From an uncultured Eubacteriales bacterium (GTDB lineage Bacteria; Bacillota; Clostridia; Christensenellales; Pumilibacteraceae): DNA of 13,279 bases. The stretch's first letter is position 1; every line of letters begins with the position of its first letter. The translations under genes were made by a program, and so were the position numbers. The notes beneath the pieces are model-generated. The model saw only the letters and a list, made by a program, of their open reading frames with translations. It ran no database searches and was not told the DNA's origin. Shown here piece after piece: positions 7,263 through 13,232 of the stretch. Location of the stretch: assembly GCA_900553005.1 (NCBI GenBank), contig USBU01000014.1:1-13279 (forward strand), written 5' to 3'.

Positions 7263-7813
7263 ATTGGTTGTCCTCCATTGATATTTTCGATATTTTCGTC
7301 TATCATATCCCCGATATAAGCGCTGACCTCCGGCTCAGACAGCGGAACACCGTCCATCACGGTCCTGATTTCGCGGGTGGAAAACTCGTATTTCCTGCCG
7401 TCAAGCTCGTAAACAAGAGAAAATTCCGTATCCGGAGCGCCTCCGATAAGCGTCGCAAACGTCTGTCCCAGCCGCCCTAAAGGCACGCGATCGACATGCT
7501 TTAACCCGAACACCGCTTTAACCGTCGTACCCTCTCCGGGCCGGCTGTCTATCTGAAGTCCGCCGCCCGTAAACTCCGCCGCCTGCTTAAACAGCGGAAT
7601 GCCGAGTCCGACCTTTCTAGTTGTTCTGGTAGTCGCAAACGGATCGGTCACCCGCGCCAGCAACTGCTTGTCCATACCGCATCCGTCGTCGGAAACGGTT
7701 ATTGCAAGAGTGTCCTTTACGGTATCGCCGGAAACGGTAACGGCAACGTTTTTCGCTCCCGCGCGAGTGGAATTATTGGCTATATCGAGTATATGAAGAG
7801 CAAGCTCAGTCAT
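7259..7813 (-). CDS. GHKL-type (histidine-kinase-like) ATPase of the hydrogenase operon
   Basis: A 184-residue stand-alone HATPase_c domain, found in clostridial hydrogenase operons between the NuoE-like and [2Fe-2S] genes. The ATP site shows the N-box LDIANNSTRAGA (N13-N14), G1 box DDGCGM (42-47), DPFATTRTTRKVGLGIPLFKQ (57-77) and G3 box GEGTTVKAVF (93-102). There is no dimerisation/phospho-acceptor histidine domain and no sensor or membrane segment, so it is not a classical sensor kinase. An anti-sigma-like serine kinase or a conformational ATPase is more likely. After about residue 105 comes a tail of unknown fold. The start is ATG 7813, which overlaps the end of hydC by 8 bases and places the conserved ELALHILDIA at the N-terminus, as usual in the family. 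A longer frame from TTG 7846 would add 11 unsupported residues. Role in the complex unknown. Confidence 0.83.
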   Translation of the reverse strand: MTELALHILDIANNSTRAGAKNVAVTVSGDTVKDTLAITVSDDGCGMDKQLLARVTDPFATTRTTRKVGLGIPLFKQAAEFTGGGLQIDSRPGEGTTVKAVFGLKHVDRVPLGRLGQTFATLIGGAPDTEFSLVYELDGRKYEFSTREIRTVMDGVPLSEPEVSAYIGDMIDENIENINGGQPI

Positions 7814-8288
7814 TATATTTGGCCAGTATTCTGTCCACGTCGTCAACGGTCAGGTTTCCGTAAACCTCGTCGTTGACGGTAAGCACGGGCGCAAGTCCGC
7901 AGCAGCCTATGCAGCGGGTAGCGTCCAACGTGAATTTATGATCCGCGGTAGTCTCGCCGGGATTGATGCCGAGCTTTTCCTTAAACTTGTCCAAAATAGC
8001 GCCCGAGCCCTTTACGTAGCATGCGGTGCCGAGGCAGATGCCGATGGTATATTTTCCCTTAGGTTTAAGGTTAAACTGCGAATAAAAGGTCGCTATTCCG
8101 TAAACCTCCTCCAGCGGAACGCCGAACGTTGCGGCGATTTTAGACTGAACCTCTATCGGCAGATAGCCGTAGATGTCCTGCGCCCTCTGCATCGCCTTCA
8201 TGACCGGTCCCGGAACTGATTTCAACTCCTCCAGTACCTGATCGAACTGAGCCGACTGCTGAGGCGTGCCGATGATTTGATTGCTCAT
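7806..8288 (-). CDS. hydC: HydC, NuoE-like [2Fe-2S] hydrogenase subunit
   Basis: A 160-residue NuoE/24-kDa-type subunit carrying one [2Fe-2S] cluster, which links the NAD(H)/FMN subunit HydB with the rest of the trimer. It has an N-terminal helical part (about 10-65) with the usual YGYLPIEVQSKIAATFGVP and YGIATFYSQF. The thioredoxin-like cluster domain follows, with CLGTAC (C85, C90) and CIGCCGLAPVL (C126, C130), all four ligands present. Length is typical. ATG 8288 has AAGGAG 6 bases upstream. It follows the PHP gene by 21 bases and overlaps the HATPase gene by 8, within one operon. HydC, HydB and HydA together make the complete trimeric enzyme. Confidence 0.94.
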   Translation of the reverse strand: MSNQIIGTPQQSAQFDQVLEELKSVPGPVMKAMQRAQDIYGYLPIEVQSKIAATFGVPLEEVYGIATFYSQFNLKPKGKYTIGICLGTACYVKGSGAILDKFKEKLGINPGETTADHKFTLDATRCIGCCGLAPVLTVNDEVYGNLTVDDVDRILAKYND

Positions 8289-8309
8289 GTTGTTCTCCTT
8301 GTAAAAAAT

Positions 8310-9020
8310 TTATCTTTGCCCGAGCTTTCCGAGTATCCCCTCCGGGGACAGCTCGTCAACCTCGAGAAAATTGGCGTTTCTTTCGTTTATATTGTGAAGG
8401 TAGTGCGCGTCCGAATCGAATAAAATTTCATAACCCTTGCCGCGCCACTCTTTTATAAAAGACTCGTCGGCGTTTGCGGTTATCTCCACAAGGCCGAAGT
8501 CCATATCCGGACTGACGTCGCCCAGCATCTGAATAATACCGTGAGCCGGCCGGTCAATATGAGCCGGAAACGCTATGCCTCCGTACCGCCGGGCCAGCTC
8601 CTGCGTTTCGTATACGCCGATATCCGTCGCGGTAATCAACAGATCGCTCTCCTCTCCGAGGACTTCGTCGCGGCCGCTTAAATAAAGCTGCCTGCCGTAG
8701 ATTTCCGGCTTGTTGGCTATCTTAAGCCGCCGGGAGCCTACCTCGTCCGAACAAAGCTCAGCCTGTCTTGCCGACGGAAACAGCAGCACTACGTGCACCT
8801 CCTCCGCCGTCTCAAGCTCCATACCCGACAGGACGGTTACGCCCAATTCTCTGCCCGCTGCCTCCGCCGCCGCGCAGTTTCCAGCCGAGTTGTGGTCGGT
8901 AACGGCGATAGCGTCCAGTCCGCAAACCTTAGCCATACCGACAATATTACAGGGCGTCATATCCTCGTCGCCGCAGGGAGAAAGCGCCGAATGGATATGA
9001 AAGTCGTAATATATCCTCAA
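8310..9020 (-). CDS. PHP-domain phosphoesterase
   Basis: A 236-residue PHP (polymerase and histidinol phosphatase) domain protein, a metal-dependent phosphoesterase fold with several metal ions. The metal-binding set looks whole: FHIHS (H8, H10), TDHN (D42, H43), GMELE (E68), EVHVV (H76), PAHID (H154) and DSDAH (D204, H206). Known relatives cleave phosphate mono- or diesters, including phospho-sugars and nucleotides. The substrate here is unknown; hydrolysis of a signal nucleotide or a phosphoprotein would fit its place among regulatory genes but is speculation. The start is taken as TTG 9020, which overlaps the previous stop as TTGA, has AAGG about 9 bases upstream, and begins RIYYDFHIHSA as relatives do. 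GTG 9038, six codons earlier, is the alternative. Next gene is hydC. Confidence 0.85.
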   Translation of the reverse strand: MRIYYDFHIHSALSPCGDEDMTPCNIVGMAKVCGLDAIAVTDHNSAGNCAAAEAAGRELGVTVLSGMELETAEEVHVVLLFPSARQAELCSDEVGSRRLKIANKPEIYGRQLYLSGRDEVLGEESDLLITATDIGVYETQELARRYGGIAFPAHIDRPAHGIIQMLGDVSPDMDFGLVEITANADESFIKEWRGKGYEILFDSDAHYLHNINERNANFLEVDELSPEGILGKLGQR

Positions 9021-9331
9021 GTCGCCAGCCTTACGCACGCTTCATACATCCCTAAAGAAGTCGTAAGAAGCGAAATCCCTTCCTGCCGGCACTTTTCGGT
9101 CAGCTGTGCGTCCGGCTTAACTCCCTCGCACAGCACCACCGCGCTTACCTCCGCAAGCGCCGCCACTCCGGCGACGTTTACGTTGCTCATGACTGTCAGC
9201 CATACGCAGCCCGACGGAGCCCTGCTCATTACCCGGCTTAAAAAATCGCCGGCATAAACTCCCACGCACGGTTTATCCGTTTCTACGGACGCAGACGCGT
9301 CCAGCTTACGCTTTATCTCGTTTATCGTCAC
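9017..9331 (-). CDS. DRTGG-like domain protein (second copy)
   Basis: A 104-residue single-domain protein similar to DRTGG domains. These are otherwise found in clostridial hydrogenase clusters and attached to phosphotransacetylase and CBS proteins, and they are thought to bind a ligand. The sequence shows the alternating strand-helix pattern with GDFLSRVMSRAP (28-39), CVWLTVMSNVNVAGVAALA (42-60), AVVLCEG (64-70) and a terminal LTTSLGMYEACVRL. It is a divergent partner of the first DRTGG gene at 10997-11350, which shares the layout and the ending TT-x2-x-M-Y-x-A-C. The GTG start is chosen because GGAGG lies 6 bases upstream, which means a 26-base overlap with the end of the sensor gene. Ligand and role are unknown; regulatory function is inferred from context only. 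Confidence 0.72.
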   Translation of the reverse strand: MTINEIKRKLDASASVETDKPCVGVYAGDFLSRVMSRAPSGCVWLTVMSNVNVAGVAALAEVSAVVLCEGVKPDAQLTEKCRQEGISLLTTSLGMYEACVRLAT

Positions 9332-10550
9332 GATAAGCCTCCGTATATCGGCATTCGGCCTTAAGCCCTCGAACTATGTCCTCCGCGAACGCCATGCAGG
9401 ACGGCGCGCCGCAGCTTCCGCAGTTTATGCCGGGCAATCTGGAATATATTTCCTTGACCTTCAAGGTCTTGCGCATTGCAACCAGCATATCGTCGTCAAG
9501 CTTGAAAACGTTGTTGCATCTGTAGGCCTCCTTGCGCTTATACGCCGAAAAGTCGGTCACCTCCACGGTTTTAACCGGCATGGCGTTACGCAGCTTTCTG
9601 AGCCTTGTCCTTGCAAGAAAAGGACTTTCGATATTCATCGTGCCGCCGACGCAGCCCAGCGTACATGCGTACAGCTCGACAAAATCTATACCGCTGAGAC
9701 GGTCGTGCTCTAAATCGCCCAAAACCGAAATAACGTTTTCCATTCCGTCCGCAGAAAGATAATTATCTGTTTTCAAACCGTGCGCCTCGCCGGACGACGC
9801 GCCCCAGCTTACTCCCAAGGAGCCGGCAAGCGAAAGCTCTTCTATTGTATCGGGCGTCAATTTATTAAGCTCGGCCAGAAGCGGAAAGTAAAGCTCCTTA
9901 GCGGACAGCACTCCGTCGATACGGGCGTTTACGCTGCGCTTCAGACTCATGACGTTTGCCGCGCACTGCGTGATGACGAAAACGCCTATCTCGCTGTCGT
10001 CAAGCCCCGTTTCCATCTGCGCCTTGGCGCGCGCCATGTTGGCTGTAACCTCCTCGGGCTGCTGCATGGGAGAAAGATTGTCCATCAAATGCTCGAAACG
10101 CATTAAAATAAGGTTGACAACCGCCGGACAAGCCGAGCTTATCACGGGTTTGCGGACGCGATGCTGCTTTTTTATGTATTCCGCGGTGGCGGCGGAAACG
10201 TACTCCGCGCCGATAGCGCCCTCTACGACGTCGTCGAAGCCCAGTTTTTTAAGCGCTGTCAGGACGTAATCCGTATCGAAAATATTATTGAATTGTCCGT
10301 AAAGCGAAGGACTGGGAACAGCTACGGCGTATCTGAAGGATTTTATGCTGTCAAGCGTGTCGAAAAACTCCTTTTTGGCATTATTGGGACACGCCCTGAC
10401 GCACTCCCCGCAGCCGATGCAGCGCTCGTACATGATAGCGGCCTTGCCGCCGCGCACGCGGATAGCTTCGGTCGGGCACTTCTTCATGCAGTTGACGCAA
10501 CCGTTGCATTTTGCGCTGTCAAGATATACGGGTTTCAAATCAAAGCTCAT
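9306..10550 (-). CDS. Sensory-type [FeFe]-hydrogenase-like iron-sulfur protein (HydS-like)
   Basis: A 414-residue protein with an N-terminal two-cluster ferredoxin (C15/18/21/25 and C44/47/50/54), a [FeFe]-hydrogenase H-cluster-like domain (about 72-345) and a C-terminal [4Fe-4S] domain of the RnfB/CODH type (C377, C380, C385, C400). All four cysteines expected to hold the H-cluster are present: C141 in SSACPA, C196 in TQCAAN, C296 and C300 in ACTLGCVGG. The surrounding shell differs strongly from catalytic enzymes: alanine at the proton-relay cysteine (A140), T194 and Q195 for Met-Pro, N199 for the conserved lysine, Y294 for methionine. This fits putative H2- or redox-sensing enzymes, which often also carry PAS and phosphatase or kinase modules, absent here. 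The partner ATPase is encoded separately just upstream. ATG 10550 has GGAG 6 bases before it. Confidence 0.85.
   Translation of the reverse strand: MSFDLKPVYLDSAKCNGCVNCMKKCPTEAIRVRGGKAAIMYERCIGCGECVRACPNNAKKEFFDTLDSIKSFRYAVAVPSPSLYGQFNNIFDTDYVLTALKKLGFDDVVEGAIGAEYVSAATAEYIKKQHRVRKPVISSACPAVVNLILMRFEHLMDNLSPMQQPEEVTANMARAKAQMETGLDDSEIGVFVITQCAANVMSLKRSVNARIDGVLSAKELYFPLLAELNKLTPDTIEELSLAGSLGVSWGASSGEAHGLKTDNYLSADGMENVISVLGDLEHDRLSGIDFVELYACTLGCVGGTMNIESPFLARTRLRKLRNAMPVKTVEVTDFSAYKRKEAYRCNNVFKLDDDMLVAMRKTLKVKEIYSRLPGINCGSCGAPSCMAFAEDIVRGLKAECRYTEAYRDDKRDKA
9338..9342 (-). promoter_or_regulatory. Ribosome binding site fixing a GTG start inside the sensor gene
   Basis: GGAGG on the minus strand, 6 bases before GTG 9331-9329, lies within the coding end of the sensor hydrogenase gene. 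It supports the 26-base gene overlap. Confidence 0.75.
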
Positions 10551-10577
10551 CGCCTTCTCCGTGTCAGAAAATCGTTT

Positions 10578-11000
10578 TTACAAATTAAAACAAAGCGTTA
10601 CGACGGTTCCTTTTCCGACCTCGCTTTTGATGTCCATCGAGTCGGAATACTTCTTCATATTGGGAAGTCCCATGCCGGCGCCGAAACCCAGCTCCCTGAT
10701 TTCGTCCGTGGCGGTGGAAAAGCCCTCCTGCATAGCCTGTTCGATATCGGCAATCCCCTTGCCCGTATCCGAAAGAGTAACGACGATGCGGTCCTCATAG
10801 ATACCGACGTCGGCAACGCCTCCGTCCGCATGAATCACCATGTTTATCTCACCTTCATACATTGCAATCGAAACCTTGCGAATCACGTCGCTGGCGATGC
10901 CTATGTTTTTAAGCGTCCGCCTCACGTCCTCGCTGGCGCGGCCGCAGGACACAAAATCCTCGCCGTCAACGTCGTAATGAAGATGTATAAGCTCGCTCAT
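10578..11000 (-). CDS. Anti-sigma-like serine kinase, RsbW/SpoIIAB-type ATPase
   Basis: A 140-residue single-domain GHKL ATPase of the RsbW/SpoIIAB class, whose members bind a sigma factor or phosphorylate an anti-sigma antagonist on serine. Visible ATP-site parts: N-box AMYEGEINMVIHA (46-58, E49 and N53), G1 box SDTGKGI (77-83), EGFSTA (92-97), GFGAGMGLPNMKKYSD (105-120) and KGTVVTLCF (130-138). No sensor, transmembrane or phospho-acceptor histidine region exists. It overlaps the DRTGG gene upstream by ATGA and is 27 bases ahead of the sensor hydrogenase gene. In related loci a phosphatase or kinase module is fused to the sensor, so this ATPase may be its output partner. No sigma factor or STAS antagonist is encoded in the window. 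The Shine-Dalgarno is weak, consistent with translational coupling. Confidence 0.83.
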   Translation of the reverse strand: MSELIHLHYDVDGEDFVSCGRASEDVRRTLKNIGIASDVIRKVSIAMYEGEINMVIHADGGVADVGIYEDRIVVTLSDTGKGIADIEQAMQEGFSTATDEIRELGFGAGMGLPNMKKYSDSMDIKSEVGKGTVVTLCFNL

Positions 11001-11350
11001 ATCGGCTTGCCCGCGTCAAGACCGGCCTTATACAGCTTGCCGCAGGCCGGATACATACGCTCCTGCGTGGTGAGAAGAACGATGTTTTTGGAGCTTGCAA
11101 GTTCCGTTATCGCCTTATCCGGACGCTTGCCCCGAACGAATGCGATACAGCACATATCCATCATTTCGGCCGTGCGCACTACCTGCGGATTGACAAGTCC
11201 GGTCAGAAGCATACCCTGATCTTTCACATAGGCCAGAACGTCGCTCATCATATCCGAACCGCAGGCCGAATGTATATTGACGCTGTCCGCTAAATCCTCG
11301 CAGCAGAGAATTTCGGCGTCAAGAATTTCGGCTATCTGTCTAACGGTCAT
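10997..11350 (-). CDS. DRTGG domain protein (first gene of the hydrogenase operon)
   Basis: A 117-residue single DRTGG-type domain. Visible pattern: MTVRQIAEILDAEIL (1-15), ACGSDMMSDVLAYVKD (29-44), LLTGLVNPQVVRTAEMMD (48-65), CIAFVRGKRPDKAITELA (68-85) and LLTTQERMYPACGKLY (92-107). Such stand-alone proteins regularly accompany [FeFe] hydrogenase sensor genes in Clostridia. The fold is thought to bind ligands, but none is established for this group, and the five cysteines could reflect a redox or metal role, which is speculation. ATG 11350 has AAGGAG 8-9 bases upstream, and the promoter lies directly before it, making this the first gene of the operon. It overlaps the RsbW-like gene by 4 bases (ATGA). 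Confidence 0.8.
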   Translation of the reverse strand: MTVRQIAEILDAEILCCEDLADSVNIHSACGSDMMSDVLAYVKDQGMLLTGLVNPQVVRTAEMMDMCCIAFVRGKRPDKAITELASSKNIVLLTTQERMYPACGKLYKAGLDAGKPI

Positions 11351-11382
11351 AAATTCCTCTCCTTATATATTGCATACGACTT

Positions 11383-11411
11383 ATTTTAACATAATAACCG
11401 CAAATATTCAA
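11383..11411 (-). promoter_or_regulatory. Promoter of the hydrogenase operon
   Basis: On the minus strand TTGAAT (11411-11406) and TAAAAT (11388-11383) are 17 bases apart, predicting a start near 11376 and a 26-base leader. The -10 matches five of six consensus bases and the -35 four of six. An imperfect palindrome, TTATT-N7-AATAA at 11381-11397, covers the -10 and part of the spacer and could be an operator. It does not match the Rex consensus. Confidence 0.65.
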
Positions 11412-11524
11412 CTGTTTATCAGTCGATTTACCAAACTTTTCGACATAAAAGCATACCAAGTTTTTCCGTCCTCGGACGGTAAAGCCGTAAGCCGGCGCAT
11501 AAAGACGGGCAGCCGGATGAATTT

Positions 11525-11559
11525 CAAATAAAACTCGGGCGCGGCGCTTACGCAAGCGC
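11525..11559 (-). terminator. Possible terminator of the SPOR-like gene
   Basis: On the minus strand GCGCTT-GCGT-AAGCGC (11559-11544) spans the stop codon. After ten GC-rich bases comes TTTTATTTG (11533-11525). The gap between stem and T tract is longer than usual, so termination is only possible, not clear. Confidence 0.35.
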
Positions 11560-12330
11560 GGAGGCAAGCGCGTAACGCTGATAAACTATCTCGCACAAGG
11601 CATAGCGAATACGCGACGACAGGCCGTTTTTTTCGCTTAATACCGCCACGTCCAGCGAGGCCGCCGCAGACTCAAGATAATCGCACAGAGCGTTGACGGC
11701 CGACGAGCTGGTTTCATTGTATATTGCCTGCTGAACCTCTCGTTCGGCAATGATTTCCGACCGCACGGTTGAAACCGCGTGCATAAGCGCGCTTTCCGTA
11801 GTAACGCCCCTGTCGTACTGCGTAAGAACATCGGTAATATCATCAAAAGCTCCGCTGTACGCGTCAAAGCCGCGCTTAACTCTTTCGCTTGTATCCTTAT
11901 CCTTAATCGTTTCCAGCTTAATTTCAGGCATTACAAGCTTGTAAACGGCAGCGGGCTTGGTTTGCTTATCCGCCACGGTCTGAGCGTCGCGCTGACTGTC
12001 GTAAACGGAAGCGGCAATATGAAACACGCCGTCGTTGATTATATATCCCGCGCCGCCGGTTTCCTTGACGTTTTGAGCCGAAAGCTCCGCCTCTACTATC
12101 TCGGTGGGCGAATAAAACGAAACATAATACCAGGTCTGAGCCTTTATGCGAAAGGTATCAGACGCTCCGGACGCAAAAAATACCGCGGCAAACAGCGCCG
12201 TGACACATAGCGCCGCGCACGCCGCAAGCAGTCCTCCCGCCCTGAAAGAAACGACGGTATGCTTCTTTTTTGCGCGTTTTTTTCTTTTCCTGTCGATTAT
12301 ATGAGGGCTGTCGCCGTAAAACTGTTGCAT
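11548..12330 (-). CDS. Single-pass membrane protein with SPOR-like region, unknown function
   Basis: A 260-residue protein. Residues 1-30 are strongly basic (RKRKKRAKKK at 14-23) and should stay in the cytoplasm. Residues 32-54 are a hydrophobic segment, most likely an uncleaved anchor with the rest outside. Residues about 66-122, with WYYVSFYS, GGAGYIINDGVFHIAASVYDS and a following helix, have the spacing of a SPOR domain, which binds denuded peptidoglycan at division sites. This match is by eye and weak. From 140 on it is helical and charged, without recognisable motifs. A role in division or in sporulation envelope processes is possible. ATG 12330 has GGAGAG 6 bases upstream. It points the same way as the hydrogenase operon, but a separate promoter follows it, and it is divergent from the DUF6062-like gene. 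Confidence 0.6.
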   Translation of the reverse strand: MQQFYGDSPHIIDRKRKKRAKKKHTVVSFRAGGLLAACAALCVTALFAAVFFASGASDTFRIKAQTWYYVSFYSPTEIVEAELSAQNVKETGGAGYIINDGVFHIAASVYDSQRDAQTVADKQTKPAAVYKLVMPEIKLETIKDKDTSERVKRGFDAYSGAFDDITDVLTQYDRGVTTESALMHAVSTVRSEIIAEREVQQAIYNETSSSAVNALCDYLESAAASLDVAVLSEKNGLSSRIRYALCEIVYQRYALASALA

Positions 12331-12351
12331 TTTTCTCTCCGATCTTGTAAA

Positions 12352-12381
12352 ATTACAGCGTATCGGACGTTATCCGCCCAA
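12352..12381 (-). promoter_or_regulatory. Candidate promoter of the SPOR-like gene
   Basis: On the minus strand TTGGGC (12381-12376) and TGTAAT (12357-12352) are 18 bases apart. The -10 matches five of six consensus bases, but the -35 is weak. The 79-base divergent gap must also serve the plus-strand gene at 12410, for which only TATATT (12386-12391) with no good -35 is seen. Confidence 0.4.
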
Positions 12382-12409
12382 TTTTATATATTCTTTACGG
12401 GAGAAATTT

Positions 12410-13090
12410 ATGCAGTATCATATTCAGACCTCGCCTATATGGGACGCTTTCCGAGAAAACGACGGCTGCCCGATGTGCAGACTTTACGAACGCGCCGAAA
12501 GCCGGCTGATAAAGCAATATCTTGACGAGGCGGTAATGGAGCCTGAATACCGGATAAAGGTAAACAAGCGCGGTTTTTGCTCCGATCACCTCAAAAAGCT
12601 ATACGCCGGCGGAAACAAGCTGGGACTGGCGCTTCAGCTTCACACCCGAACCGATAGCGTGCTTGACGATATCGAAATGACCGACAGCGCAAAAAAATCC
12701 GGCAGACTGGCCGACAAACTGGCAAAAACGCTGGAAACCTGCGTGATATGCGACGAAGTTGACGAAATCATGACGCGTTACGCTTATACCGTCGCGCAAA
12801 TGTATTTTGCCGAGGCGGATTTTCCAAAGGTATTTGACGAAAGCGCCGGATTTTGTCTGAAACATTTTATTCAGCTGCTTCGCTACGTTTCTCACGCCTC
12901 TAAAGCCGCAGAAAAATACGCCAAAGCTTTGACAAAAAAACAAATCGAGTCTTTGAGAAAAACCAATGCGGAGCTTGAACGTTTTACCAAACGCTTCGAT
13001 TACCGCAGCAGCGACAAGTTTTCGGCGGGCACGGACGACGCGCTTAAAAACTCCGTCAACAAGCTTAAGGGAAAAATCATAACCGACTAA
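12410..13090 (+). CDS. DUF6062-like protein with two CxxC/CxxH modules
   Basis: A 226-residue cytoplasmic protein resembling the DUF6062 family of Clostridia, whose function is not known. It opens with YHIQTSPIWDAFRENDGCPMC, a typical start for the family. Two similar halves each hold a CxxC and a CxxH: C20/C23 with C57/H60 (GFCSDH), and C111/C114 with C149/H152 (GFCLKH). Each could bind one zinc ion, which suggests internal duplication. GNKLGLALQLHT (68-79) follows the first module. The C-terminal third (about 165-222) is charged and probably helical. ATG 12410 has GGGAG 6 bases upstream. It is the only plus-strand gene, divergent from the SPOR-like gene and closed by its own terminator. It lies outside the hydrogenase operon, so no shared role is implied. 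Confidence 0.8.
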   Translation: MQYHIQTSPIWDAFRENDGCPMCRLYERAESRLIKQYLDEAVMEPEYRIKVNKRGFCSDHLKKLYAGGNKLGLALQLHTRTDSVLDDIEMTDSAKKSGRLADKLAKTLETCVICDEVDEIMTRYAYTVAQMYFAEADFPKVFDESAGFCLKHFIQLLRYVSHASKAAEKYAKALTKKQIESLRKTNAELERFTKRFDYRSSDKFSAGTDDALKNSVNKLKGKIITD

Positions 13091-13111
13091 AAGCCTTAAA
13101 ACTCCTATTGC

Positions 13112-13130
13112 GCGGAAAATCCGTTTTTTT
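13112..13130 (+). terminator. Intrinsic terminator after the DUF6062-like gene
   Basis: CGGA-AAA-TCCG (13113-13123), extended by a G-T pair, is followed by seven T residues (13124-13130), about 20 bases past the stop codon at 13090. The stem is short but the T tract is strong. Nothing further is recognised in 13131-13232. Confidence 0.6.
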
Positions 13131-13232
13131 ATGCCTTTAAACGGTCTAAAATTCGCAATACTCGGCTTATTTCTTAACGGCAGCTTTTTCCGGCTGCAAA
13201 TAAATATTTTATACGTGAGTTAACATTAAAAC

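Noticed and set aside
11470..11490. Hairpin CCGTC-CTCG-GACGG as a terminator
   Set aside because: On the minus strand the stem is followed by A residues, and on the plus strand by TAAAG, so no T tract follows on either strand.
13180..13197. Hairpin GCAGC/GCTGC near the contig end
   Set aside because: Only five pairs with a large loop and no T tract on either strand.
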